Assembly: GCF_001293165.1 (NCBI RefSeq)
Contig: NZ_CP010552.1
Location: forward strand, 806,001-870,000
Reading direction: 5' to 3'
Length of the DNA: 64,000 nucleotides
DNA from: Candidatus Thioglobus autotrophicus
GTDB lineage: Bacteria > Pseudomonadota > Gammaproteobacteria > PS1 > Pseudothioglobaceae
Shown: positions 45,429 to 53,164 of the stretch, piece after piece
How the letters are laid out: the number at the start of each line of letters is the position of its first letter
How positions within the stretch are numbered: the first letter of the stretch is position 1
Program-made: the position numbers and the translations under genes
The notes under the pieces: model-generated
What the model was told of the DNA's origin: nothing
The model's database searches: none
The model's input: the letters and a program-made list of their open reading frames with translations, nothing else

Positions 45429-46376
45429 ATGAATTTTCAATTAAGGCACAATTTATTAATTACCGTCTTCATTATAGTGACTATCGCTACTATGTGGCTT
45501 TTGATGCGCGGCCTGTCTTATTCATTTGAGCAGTTGAGTTCTGCTGATGTTATTGAATTGGACAAGCGTCAAGCGCCTGTCGAGAAGGCCTATGTAGAAA
45601 AAATTGATAACTTTGCACTGCAAGAATTTGACATCCAACAACATCTATCTCATTTTGTTGAGGCAGATAATTACTATAATTTTAAAGATGAGCCAGCTTT
45701 GTTGGTCAATCCTAAAGTGACAACTTATGATCAAAATGGTGTGCTGAATTACATCTTAACCTCTAAGCGTGCGCATTATTTAGAGAGTGGTGAGGTGAGT
45801 TTTAAGGGAGAGGTAGATATCTCGTCAAGTAGTGGGATTAGTCATAAAATGAATACTCAAGAGTTATTGGTTAACACCAATACGGACAATCTTTTAAGTC
45901 GTAAAGAAGTGACTTATCTAGGTGAAAATACCAAAATCATCTCTGAAGGTATGACTCTGCAGGCTAAGACCGATAAAATGCAGCTCACTGGCGATACGGT
46001 TATTCATCAAGACAGTGGCCAAAAAGTACTCACTAAAGATTTGCATATTGATCAATCCAATCAGCAAAAACACTATTACTCAGATAATAAAACAACCTAC
46101 TTATCTACAGAAAACAAGATTTATGCACAAGGCATGGATATGCAAAATCAAACAACTCAATTGTTGGGGCAAGTTAATATTTTGCAAAATTCAGGATCGA
46201 CTATTGATACTAAAGATTTGACGGTTGATCAGTCAAACGATGTAGAGATATATAAAACAGATAACAGTATTCATTACCAATCAAGTGTGGCGGATATTCG
46301 TGCCCAAGGTATGCACTATGATGCCGCTCAACAAAAAATCCAATTTACAGGTGGCGTGGTAGGGCAGTATGATTAA
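45429..46376 (+). CDS. lptC: LPS export protein LptC, extended with extra repeat units
   Basis: LptC is the inner-membrane-anchored part of the LPS export bridge and passes LPS from LptBFG to LptA. The 315-residue protein has an N-terminal anchor helix (about 8-28) and a periplasmic part of beta-jellyroll type with the LptC pattern YILTSKRAHYLESGEVSFKG. Usual LptC is about 190 residues. Here the C-terminal part adds units of about 55-60 residues starting near 108, 163, 224 and 283, each with a [EAS]-x-[IV]-x-[AS]-x-G-M motif. It overlaps lptA by eight bases, which supports the identification. Confidence 0.82.
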   Translation: MNFQLRHNLLITVFIIVTIATMWLLMRGLSYSFEQLSSADVIELDKRQAPVEKAYVEKIDNFALQEFDIQQHLSHFVEADNYYNFKDEPALLVNPKVTTYDQNGVLNYILTSKRAHYLESGEVSFKGEVDISSSSGISHKMNTQELLVNTNTDNLLSRKEVTYLGENTKIISEGMTLQAKTDKMQLTGDTVIHQDSGQKVLTKDLHIDQSNQQKHYYSDNKTTYLSTENKIYAQGMDMQNQTTQLLGQVNILQNSGSTIDTKDLTVDQSNDVEIYKTDNSIHYQSSVADIRAQGMHYDAAQQKIQFTGGVVGQYD

Positions 46377-46854
46377 TAAGCTATTTTTGATTCTCTGCCT
46401 CATGCCTAGCATTGCCATAGCCTTGTCAAATGATGCCGAACAACCGATCAAGGTCAAGGCTCAAACGGTACTTATTGATGAAAAAAAAGGCCTGAGTGTG
46501 TATACCGGTAAAGCCAGTGTGGTCCAGGGTTCGTTAATTTTGAGCGCTGAGAAAATCCGTCTGTTTAGCAATCAAACAGAAGTCACCAAAGTGATCGCCA
46601 AGGGCAATAAAAAACAGCGCGCACATTACCAACAAAGCCAACCAAATCAGCCGCGTTTTATTGAAGCGACAGCAGATAATATTACCTATCTAATTCGTCA
46701 GGAATTGGTACGCTTAAGAGGTCATGCGCATTTGGTGCAAGGCTTTGACTCGTTTAGTGGCGGGACATTAGATTATGATATTAAAAACGATAAAGTCATT
46801 GCTAACAAGTCTAAAGACGGCACTCAAAGAGTCAAGTTTAAAATTAAACTTTAG
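46369..46854 (+). CDS. lptA: LPS transport periplasmic protein LptA
   Basis: LptA forms the periplasmic bridge that carries LPS from LptC to LptD. The 161-residue protein has a signal peptide (cleavage probably after IAIA near residue 19) and an OstA domain with VKAQTVLIDEKKGLSVYTG, KASVVQGSLILSAEKIRLF, and ITYLIRQELVRLRGHAHL. Its start lies inside the end of lptC. The ATPase gene lptB usually follows, but here a spacer and sat follow instead. Confidence 0.9.
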   Translation: MINKLFLILCLMPSIAIALSNDAEQPIKVKAQTVLIDEKKGLSVYTGKASVVQGSLILSAEKIRLFSNQTEVTKVIAKGNKKQRAHYQQSQPNQPRFIEATADNITYLIRQELVRLRGHAHLVQGFDSFSGGTLDYDIKNDKVIANKSKDGTQRVKFKIKL

Positions 46855-46855
46855 C

Positions 46856-46880
46856 TTATATATCATTAGGGATATATAAA
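46856..46880. terminator. Inverted repeat after lptA, possible weak terminator
   Basis: TTATATATC and GATATATAA form a 9-bp AT-only stem directly after the lptA stop. A T-run is missing, so this is a weak call. Confidence 0.35.
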
Positions 46881-46960
46881 CGTATCTCTATATCGAGGTC
46901 GTGTCAAAAATCAGAGTAGGTATAATTTTCTATCTTTAAAACATTAATAGGATTTGTACT

Positions 46961-48169
46961 ATGTCAAAATTAGTCCCACCACATGGTAGTGATACACTGA
47001 ATGCTTTAGCATTGTCAGGTGATACGCTAACAGCAGAATTAGCAAGAGCCGAATCTCTGGCAAAAATTACATGTTCTTCTAGAGAAGAAGGTGATGTTGT
47101 GATGTTGGGTATTGGTGGTTTTAATCCTTTAGAAGGTTTCATGGGCAAGGCAGATTGGCAAGGTGTTTGTGACAACATGACAATGGCCAATGGTTTATTC
47201 TGGCCAATTCCAGTAACGCTATCAACTGATGATGAAGCGGTTAAGGCCGGTGATGAAATTGCTATTGTTAGCAGCAAGTCAGGCGATATTATTGCCACAA
47301 TGACAGTCACTGAAAAGTACACAATTGATAAAGACCACGAGTGTGAAACAGTTTTTAAAACAACTGAAGATGCACATCCAGGTGTTGTTATGGTTAAGGC
47401 GCAAGGAAAATATAATCTTGCCGGCCCTATCAAAGTATTATCAGATGGTGGCTTCCCTGAAAAGTTCGGTGCTTTATATATGACACCAGCAGAGACGCGT
47501 GCTTATTTTGATGAAAAAGGTTGGAAAACAGTTGCCGCATTTCAAACGCGTAACCCAATGCACCGCTCACATGAATACTTAGCAAAAATTGCAGTTGAGA
47601 TTTGTGATGGTGTAATGATTCATTCAGTATTAGGCGGCCTTAAGGCTGGCGATATTCCTGCTGACGTTCGTTCAGAGGCAATTTCAACATTAATTGAAAA
47701 CTACTTTGTACCAGGTACAATTCTACAATCTGGCTACCCATTAGACATGCGTTATGCAGGTCCTCGTGAGGCGCTATTGCACGCATTATTTAGACAAAAC
47801 TATGGCTGTTCACACCTAATCGTTGGTCGTGATCATGCAGGTGTTGATGACTATTACGGCCCATTTGATGCACACAATATCTTTGATGAGATTGCTGAAG
47901 ATGCGTTAATCACACAACCGCTGAAAATCGATTGGACATTCTGGTGTCATGAATGTGGTGGCATGTCTTCAATGAAGACTTGTCCACATGAAGCCAAAGA
48001 TCGTGTTCTTTTATCGGGTACTAAGGTACGTAAGATGCTATCTGAAGGCGAAGATCTTCCAGAAGAATTCTCACGCCCTGAAGTGGCTAAAGTATTACAA
48101 GCTTACTACGCAACGATCAAAGAAGAAGATAAGGTGGAAGTTAAGTTAAGCGGCCACTCAGCGAAGTAA
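46961..48169 (+). CDS. sat: Sulfate adenylyltransferase (dissimilatory ATP sulfurylase)
   Basis: Sat, running in the sulfur-oxidation direction, makes ATP and sulfate from APS and pyrophosphate. The 402-residue single-domain protein has [13 protein letters not shown] (the substrate-binding Gln-x-Arg-Asn-Pro motif and HxxH), [16 protein letters not shown] and [16 protein letters not shown], with the zinc-type Cys cluster [13 protein letters not shown] near 325-337. There is no APS kinase domain. Dissimilatory type is chosen because of this architecture and the aprMBA genes 194 bases downstream. An AGGATTTGTACT leader precedes the ATG. Confidence 0.95.
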   Translation: MSKLVPPHGSDTLNALALSGDTLTAELARAESLAKITCSSREEGDVVMLGIGGFNPLEGFMGKADWQGVCDNMTMANGLFWPIPVTLSTDDEAVKAGDEIAIVSSKSGDIIATMTVTEKYTIDKDHECETVFKTTEDAHPGVVMVKAQGKYNLAGPIKVLSDGGFPEKFGALYMTPAETRAYFDEKGWKTVAAFQTRNPMHRSHEYLAKIAVEICDGVMIHSVLGGLKAGDIPADVRSEAISTLIENYFVPGTILQSGYPLDMRYAGPREALLHALFRQNYGCSHLIVGRDHAGVDDYYGPFDAHNIFDEIAEDALITQPLKIDWTFWCHECGGMSSMKTCPHEAKDRVLLSGTKVRKMLSEGEDLPEEFSRPEVAKVLQAYYATIKEEDKVEVKLSGHSAK

Positions 48170-48187
48170 AATAAACACCAGGTAAAG

Positions 48188-48213
48188 GGCTCTTAGCAAA
48201 TAAGAGCCTTTTA
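48188..48213 (+). terminator. Rho-independent terminator after sat
   Basis: Stem GGCTCTTA/TAAGAGCC with loop GCAAA and following TTTTATTT, 18 bases after the sat stop. The aprM -35 element starts just beyond the T-run. Confidence 0.85.
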
Positions 48214-48214
48214 T

Positions 48215-48243
48215 TTGAAACCAAACTTTTAAATAAGTATAAT
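48215..48243 (+). promoter_or_regulatory. Promoter of aprMBA
   Basis: TTGAAA (48215-48220), spacer 17, and perfect TATAAT (48238-48243). The predicted leader is about 110 bases. It gives the apr operon its own promoter, separate from sat. Confidence 0.7.
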
Positions 48244-48362
48244 AGTTGGATTTTGACGAAAACGTAACGTACGTTGAGATAGAAAAAGACTGTAAAAAAA
48301 AGAGTTAATTGAGAAATTAGCATAAACAGAAGTAATTGATTTAACCCAAGGAGGATGAAACT

Positions 48363-49253
48363 ATGATCAATTTCGATACAACACCAATCGCTTCATTATT
48401 AGAAGCGGGATATAGTTATGCAGATATGCAAAACTATGTAACCATTATGATTGCCCTAGTGGTAATTATGACAATTGCGGACTTAATCCATAAAGGAAGT
48501 AAGACGTATTTTGACAATGCAGGCGCAAAAGCAGAGGCTCTATTAGCTGCTGGTGACGCGGACTGTTCAGTTGGTAAAGAAGATACTAGACTAACGCAAC
48601 TTAGCGCTGGTGATAAAGCAGGTATTCTTGTAAGCACGTTAGTAACTGATGTTGCTTCAGCTGGCGAGTTTGCTAATCCAGTTCGTCGTTTGGTTCACAT
48701 CTTAACAATGTATGGTTTCATCCTATTCAATGCGGCAACTGCAATGATTATTTTTGGTGAAGCAACTACGACTACATTAGCGCAAGTATGGAATACAGGT
48801 GCAGTTATGTTGTTTATCGGTACTTTCTGGTTCTGGTTCTCATTTAAAGTAGATGGACAAGCGGAAGGTGTTTCTTGGACAAGTGTTACACTAAGAAAAG
48901 ACATGTTCTCATTAGCATTAATGGCAACATCAGTTACTGCGATCGGTTGGTCTTACACAGGCGGTGGTACAGGCGTTTGGTTTGCACTAGTTATCCTTTC
49001 TACAGCCTCATTATTTGGCGGCGTTTACTGGTCTAAATTCTCTCACATGTTCTTTAAGCCTGCTGCTGCTTTCAACAAGCGCGTTATTAAGGCGAACGGT
49101 ACAAACGAGAACTTGCCGCATGAAACTCGATTTGGCGGCAAAACTGCTGCAGACGATGAGTTCCAGCAAAACAGACACTCTATGGAGCTTCTTAAAGATG
49201 CGCCAATGGACATGGGTCTTGGTATTAAGCGCGAAGCGCCTAAGCACTACTAA
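48363..49253 (+). CDS. aprM: AprM, membrane protein of the APS reductase complex
   Basis: AprM is found next to aprBA in many sulfur oxidisers and is thought to link APS reductase to the quinone pool in place of QmoABC. The 296-residue protein has about five helices: 25-41, 109-130, 138-158, 181-200 and 206-226. Between the first two is a polar loop with ANPVRRLVHILTMYG, containing a possible haem-ligand His. The C-terminal 60 residues are polar and cytoplasmic. A very strong AAGGAGG ribosome site precedes it. It is 30 bases before aprB. Confidence 0.88.
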   Translation: MINFDTTPIASLLEAGYSYADMQNYVTIMIALVVIMTIADLIHKGSKTYFDNAGAKAEALLAAGDADCSVGKEDTRLTQLSAGDKAGILVSTLVTDVASAGEFANPVRRLVHILTMYGFILFNAATAMIIFGEATTTTLAQVWNTGAVMLFIGTFWFWFSFKVDGQAEGVSWTSVTLRKDMFSLALMATSVTAIGWSYTGGGTGVWFALVILSTASLFGGVYWSKFSHMFFKPAAAFNKRVIKANGTNENLPHETRFGGKTAADDEFQQNRHSMELLKDAPMDMGLGIKREAPKHY

Positions 49254-49283
49254 ATTAATTAATTAAATAAGAGAGGAAATAAT

Positions 49284-49775
49284 ATGCCAACTTTTGTATA
49301 TATGACTCGTTGTGATGGTTGTGGACATTGTGTAGATATCTGCCCATCTGACATTATGCACATTGATGATAAATATCGTCGTGCTTATAACATTGAACCT
49401 AATATGTGTTGGGAGTGTTACTCATGTGTTAAAGCATGTCCACACCAAGCTATTGACGTACGTGGTTACGCAGACTTTGCACCATTAGGTCATAGTGTAC
49501 GTACTATTCGTGATGAAGAAAAAGGTACGATCGCCTGGAGAGTTAAATTCCGTGACGGCCGTGTTAAGAACTTCTTATCACCGATCACTACTCAACCATG
49601 GGGAACTAAGATTCAGGACTTCAGAGACTTAGAAGAGCCTAGTGCTGAAATGCGTAACTCTGAGTTATTAGCGTTCGAACCTAAGTATATCCGTATGGAT
49701 GACGGTGGTTTACACACGCTAGAATCTAACAAACTATCATTAAAAGCAGGAGCAGAGTACCATGAAAGCCTATAA
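49284..49775 (+). CDS. aprB: Adenylylsulfate reductase subunit beta
   Basis: AprB passes electrons from the AprA FAD to the membrane through two [4Fe-4S] clusters. The 163-residue protein carries CDGCGHCVDICPSD (residues 10-23) and CWECYSCVKACP (47-58), with the Tyr/Trp residues typical of AprB, then an AprB-specific C-terminal tail that wraps AprA. Length fits the family. AGAGAGG precedes the ATG. Its end overlaps the aprA start by 14 bases. Confidence 0.97.
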   Translation: MPTFVYMTRCDGCGHCVDICPSDIMHIDDKYRRAYNIEPNMCWECYSCVKACPHQAIDVRGYADFAPLGHSVRTIRDEEKGTIAWRVKFRDGRVKNFLSPITTQPWGTKIQDFRDLEEPSAEMRNSELLAFEPKYIRMDDGGLHTLESNKLSLKAGAEYHESL

Positions 49776-51639
49776 AACTATTGTAGAAGACAACATTGAC
49801 ATCCTTGTTGTTGGTGCTGGATTAGGTGGTACTGGTGCCGCTTATGAAGCTAGATACTGGGGCCGTAACAAAAAAATCGTAATTGCTGAAAAGGCAAACA
49901 TCAACCGTTCAGGTGCTGTTGCTCAAGGTCTATACGCGATTAACTGTTACATGGGTACTCGTTTCGGTGAGAACAACCCTGAAGATCACGTTCGTTATGC
50001 ACGTATTGACTTGATGGGTATGGTTCGTGAAGATTTACTATTCGATATGGCTCGTCACGTTGACTCTGCGGTTCATAAGTTCGAAGAGTGGGGCTTACCA
50101 TTAATGAAAGACCCTAAGAGAGAAGACATTGGCGCATACATGCGTGAAGGTAAGTGGCAGATCATGATTCATGGTGAATCATACAAGCCTATTGTTGCTG
50201 AAGCTGCTACTAAGCAAGCTGACAAAGTGTACAACCGTATTATGGTTACTCACTTGTTAATGGACGATGCACAAGATAACCGTGTTGCAGGTTGTGTTGG
50301 TTTTAACGTACGTACTGGTAACTACCACGTCTTTAAATCTAAGGCAACTATTGTTGGTGCTGGTGGTGCTTCTAACATCTTTAAGCCTCGTTCAGTAGGT
50401 GAAGGTGCAGGTCGTGTATGGTACGCTCCATGGTCTTCGGGTTCTGCATATGGTCTATTGATCGAAGCGGGTGCGAAGATGACACAAATGGAAAATCGTA
50501 TTGTACTTGCTCGATTTAAAGATGGTTATGGCCCTGTTGGCGCATACTTCTTACACTTGCATACGTACACTCAAAATGGTTATGGTGAAGAGTATGAATC
50601 AAACTGGTTCCCTGCATTAGAGGAAATGGTTGGTAAGCGTTACTTGAACACTGAAGCGTCTCACGTTTCAGCACGTCCAATTCCGACTTGTCTACGTACT
50701 TCTGCTATCATTTCTGAAATGAACGCAGGTCGTGGTCCAATTCATATGGTAACAATGGAAGCCTTCCAAGACCCTCATTTAGAAGAAGTTGGGTGGGAGA
50801 ACTTCCTAGGTATGACTGTTGGTCAAGCGGTATTATGGGCTGCAACAGACATTGATCCTAAATACATCAACCCTGAGTTAACAACTTCTGAGCCGTACGT
50901 TATGGGTTCACACGCAACTGCTTGTGGCGCATGGTGTTCAGGTCCTGAAGACCTATCTCCTGAAGAGTACTTCTGGGGCTACAACCGTATGACTTCTGTT
51001 GAAGGTCTATTTGGTGCAGGTGATGCAGTTGGTGGTACACCACACGCATTCTCATCAGGTTCATTTACTGAAGGTCGTCTAGCTGCTAAAGCTGCTTGTC
51101 AATACATTGATGATGGCAAAGGTGAAGGTATTGTTGTTTCTGATAAGCAAATTGCTGATCGTAAAGAAGAAATTTACCGTCCACTTGAGACTTACAGAAT
51201 TGGCCGTAACGAAATCGTTGCTGGTACTGTTTCTCCAAGCTACATCCTTCCGATGCCTGGTCTACAGCGTCTTCAGAAGATTATGGATGAGTACTGTGGT
51301 GGTGTAACCGTTTCTTACATGACTAACGATAAGCTTCTAAACATGGGTATGCAGAAAATGTCTATCATGGAAGAAGACCTAGAGAAGTTAGGTGCTGAAG
51401 ATATTCACCAGTTAATGCGTGCATGGGAGCTTAAGCACCGTCATCGTACTTCTGAGTGTGTATTCCAGCATACGTTCTTCCGTAAGGAAACTCGCTGGCC
51501 TGGTTACTACTACCGTGGTGATGCAATGAAGCTTGACGATGACAACTGGCATGTATTGACAGTTTCTCATCGTGATCGTGAAACAGGTGAGTACACAATG
51601 GCTAAAGCGCCTTGTTACCATTTGGTTAACGATGAGTAA
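49762..51639 (+). CDS. aprA: Adenylylsulfate reductase subunit alpha
   Basis: AprA is the FAD-containing catalytic subunit of APS reductase; in sulfur oxidisers it forms APS from sulfite and AMP. The 625-residue protein has the FAD start DILVVGAGLGGTGAAYEARYW, RSGAVAQGLYAINCY (active-site region), a second nucleotide block ATIVGAGGASNIFKP and LFGAGDAVGGTPHAFSSGS, and the capping domain. The C-terminus ends in a Cys-containing tail (APCYHLVNDE). It belongs to a fumarate reductase-like family, but the active-site sequence and aprB partner are decisive. The gene starts inside aprB. Confidence 0.98.
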   Translation: MKAYKTIVEDNIDILVVGAGLGGTGAAYEARYWGRNKKIVIAEKANINRSGAVAQGLYAINCYMGTRFGENNPEDHVRYARIDLMGMVREDLLFDMARHVDSAVHKFEEWGLPLMKDPKREDIGAYMREGKWQIMIHGESYKPIVAEAATKQADKVYNRIMVTHLLMDDAQDNRVAGCVGFNVRTGNYHVFKSKATIVGAGGASNIFKPRSVGEGAGRVWYAPWSSGSAYGLLIEAGAKMTQMENRIVLARFKDGYGPVGAYFLHLHTYTQNGYGEEYESNWFPALEEMVGKRYLNTEASHVSARPIPTCLRTSAIISEMNAGRGPIHMVTMEAFQDPHLEEVGWENFLGMTVGQAVLWAATDIDPKYINPELTTSEPYVMGSHATACGAWCSGPEDLSPEEYFWGYNRMTSVEGLFGAGDAVGGTPHAFSSGSFTEGRLAAKAACQYIDDGKGEGIVVSDKQIADRKEEIYRPLETYRIGRNEIVAGTVSPSYILPMPGLQRLQKIMDEYCGGVTVSYMTNDKLLNMGMQKMSIMEEDLEKLGAEDIHQLMRAWELKHRHRTSECVFQHTFFRKETRWPGYYYRGDAMKLDDDNWHVLTVSHRDRETGEYTMAKAPCYHLVNDE

Positions 51640-51670
51640 AGATAAATAGAAAGTAAATTTCTATTTTGAT

Positions 51671-51706
51671 AAAAAGACCAACCTATTGCAGGTTGGTCTT
51701 TTTTAT
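51671..51706 (+). terminator. Rho-independent terminator after aprA
   Basis: A perfect 14-bp stem AAAAAGACCAACCT / AGGTTGGTCTTTTT with loop ATTGC and a T-run, 31 bases after the aprA stop. Confidence 0.93.
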
Positions 51707-51748
51707 CTATTGTAGGTTTTAAAAAAAAGACTTACAATAGATAAAAAA
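51699..51748. repeat. 16-bp perfect inverted repeat overlapping the aprA terminator tail
   Basis: TTTTTTATCTATTGTA (51699-51714) is exactly repeated in inverse at 51733-51748 with an 18-base loop. It borders the terminator and the leader of the next gene. It may be a second, weak hairpin or a leader element; nothing more can be said. Confidence 0.6.
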
Positions 51749-51792
51749 TAATTTATTACCCTCAAGGGGTGCAAAAAAGTGGAACAATTAGT

Positions 51793-52158
51793 ATGAATAT
51801 TATAGATAAGACAGACGAAGAAATTTTGGCCATCGCTCACCCAATGTGGGATGACCTAATAAAATTTTCTAACAATGCAAACTATGGCGCTTTTACGCGT
51901 AACTTCTCAGAAGACTTTCTTCGCGGTGCGAATGAGGTTGAAATGGGCAAACAGTTTGCTCGTAGCGAGCTAACTAAAGGCTTGGAAAAAGGCGCTGATT
52001 ACTTGGGCATGATTCGCCGTGGCGAGCATGTGACTGTTTTATACAGACAAACCAACAATGGCAAGCTTAACGCTGAGAAAAAAGGCGAATACCTAGGTAG
52101 ACTAGTTCTTGGTTATGAAAGTGATGTGGTTAAGATTTTTGGCGCAACTATTTTTTAG
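51793..52158 (+). CDS. Small protein of unknown function upstream of slyD-like gene
   Basis: The 121-residue soluble protein has no recognised family. Its pattern, MNIIDKTDEEILAIAHPMWD, then NNANYGAFTRNFSEDFL and later strands GMIRRGEHVTVLYR and YLGRLVLGYESDVVKIFGA, resembles a small alpha+beta barrel of the NTF2/SnoaL shape, but this is only an impression. The frame opens at a GTG at 51769; the ATG at 51793 is preferred because it fits the helix start. It is the first of three tightly spaced genes (5 bases, then 1 base). Confidence 0.7.
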   Translation: MNIIDKTDEEILAIAHPMWDDLIKFSNNANYGAFTRNFSEDFLRGANEVEMGKQFARSELTKGLEKGADYLGMIRRGEHVTVLYRQTNNGKLNAEKKGEYLGRLVLGYESDVVKIFGATIF

Positions 52159-52163
52159 AAGTT

Positions 52164-52670
52164 ATGAGTGATTTTATTGAAGAGTCAAAATATGTTGAAC
52201 TGATCTACAAAGTTGTTGATCAGAAAACAGGCAATGTGTTTTCTAATATCGAATATCCTGTTGGCTATGTACATGGTGCAAACGATGTACTGGGCAAGGA
52301 AGTCTTAGCCGAACTTGAGGGTCGTGAGCAAGGGGATATTATTGAGATTAATATTGATGTTGAGAAGCTTTATGGCCCTCGCGACGAGTCTTTGGTGTTC
52401 ATTGATAAAATCGAAAACGTACCGCAAGAATACCGCAAAATGGGCACCAAAGTGGTAATGGAAAATAAAGATGGACAACCTAAAGATTTTTTAGTTACCA
52501 AAGTGGACGATAAAACCGTCACTATCGATGGCAACAACCCACTCTGTGGCAGAGACGTTAAATTTGTTTTGGAGATCACTTTAGTAAGAGATGCAACCAT
52601 TGAAGAAATGGAAGCGGGTGGCACAACAGATAGTGAGCCAAGCCTAGAAGAAATATTACAGCAGAATTGA
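52164..52670 (+). CDS. slyD: SlyD-like FKBP-type peptidyl-prolyl isomerase
   Basis: SlyD-like proteins are cytoplasmic FKBP-fold isomerases with an inserted chaperone (IF) domain. The 168-residue protein shows the FKBP start YVELIYKVVDQKTGNVFSN, the GREQGDIIEI turn, VEKLYGPRDESLV which opens the IF domain, and the closing VTIDGNNPLCGRDVKFVLEI. The His/Cys-rich metal tail of E. coli SlyD is absent; the protein ends in a short acidic tail. It lies in a three-gene run with two unknown proteins. Confidence 0.88.
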   Translation: MSDFIEESKYVELIYKVVDQKTGNVFSNIEYPVGYVHGANDVLGKEVLAELEGREQGDIIEINIDVEKLYGPRDESLVFIDKIENVPQEYRKMGTKVVMENKDGQPKDFLVTKVDDKTVTIDGNNPLCGRDVKFVLEITLVRDATIEEMEAGGTTDSEPSLEEILQQN

Positions 52671-52671
52671 T

Positions 52672-53043
52672 ATGAGTGTTGAATTTACCGAATCAGAGCT
52701 AACAACTATTCAAAATAATGTGAATAATCGCTGGCGCAATGAAGCAAAAGAAGTTCATTTGGCCGATATTGAAATCACTAAAGAAGATGAAGATAATCCA
52801 ACCTTATTTCCTGCTGCTGTGTGGGAAGATCCAAACTCAACCTTTATTATCATTAAACTGGATGATTTTAAATATAAGAGTTTTTTCTATTATTTAAAAG
52901 ACAAGCGCTTTGATACTGGTCAGGACGAATATACCGATTTACATGAATGTACTGACAAACTGCTTAAAGCCCAGGCTGACTTTGTCTTAACTAAAAATAC
53001 CAAGGGCTTAAATGTCCAGCTTCATAAGGGTACAGGTATTTAG
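52672..53043 (+). CDS. Small acidic protein of unknown function
   Basis: I do not recognise this 123-residue soluble protein. It has helix then strand patterns: TESELTTIQNNVNNRWRNEA, an acidic LADIEITKEDED, FIIIKLDDFKYKSFFYYL and a final ADFVLTKNTKGLNVQLHKG. No signal peptide or membrane helix. Its start follows the slyD-like stop by one base, so it is translationally coupled. A terminator follows 24 bases later. Confidence 0.65.
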   Translation: MSVEFTESELTTIQNNVNNRWRNEAKEVHLADIEITKEDEDNPTLFPAAVWEDPNSTFIIIKLDDFKYKSFFYYLKDKRFDTGQDEYTDLHECTDKLLKAQADFVLTKNTKGLNVQLHKGTGI

Positions 53044-53067
53044 CTCGGTAAACCGAATCATTAAAGT

Positions 53068-53093
53068 AAGGAGTGCGAAAGCGCTCCTTTTTT
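53068..53093 (+). terminator. Terminator of the slyD run
   Basis: AAGGAGTGC-GAAA-GCGCTCCTT with one T-G pair and a T-run. The same sequence in inverse appears at 53118-53147, where it serves the opposite strand. Confidence 0.88.
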
Positions 53094-53117
53094 ATTGACA
53101 ACACTTTATGTTAGACG

Positions 53118-53147
53118 AAAAAAAAGAGCGCTTTCGCACTCCTTTTT
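53118..53147 (-). terminator. Terminator of hppA, inverted copy of the neighbour terminator
   Basis: Read on the minus strand it is AGGAGTGC-GAAA-GCGCTCT with a run of eight T. It is nearly identical to the terminator at 53068 in inverse orientation, so each convergent operon ends in its own copy. Confidence 0.85.
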
Positions 53148-53164
53148 ATGTGATCTATTGATTA

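Noticed and set aside
45425-45500. TPP riboswitch before thiE
   Set aside because: There is one base between thiE and the divergent lptC, and no THI-element motifs were seen in the region.
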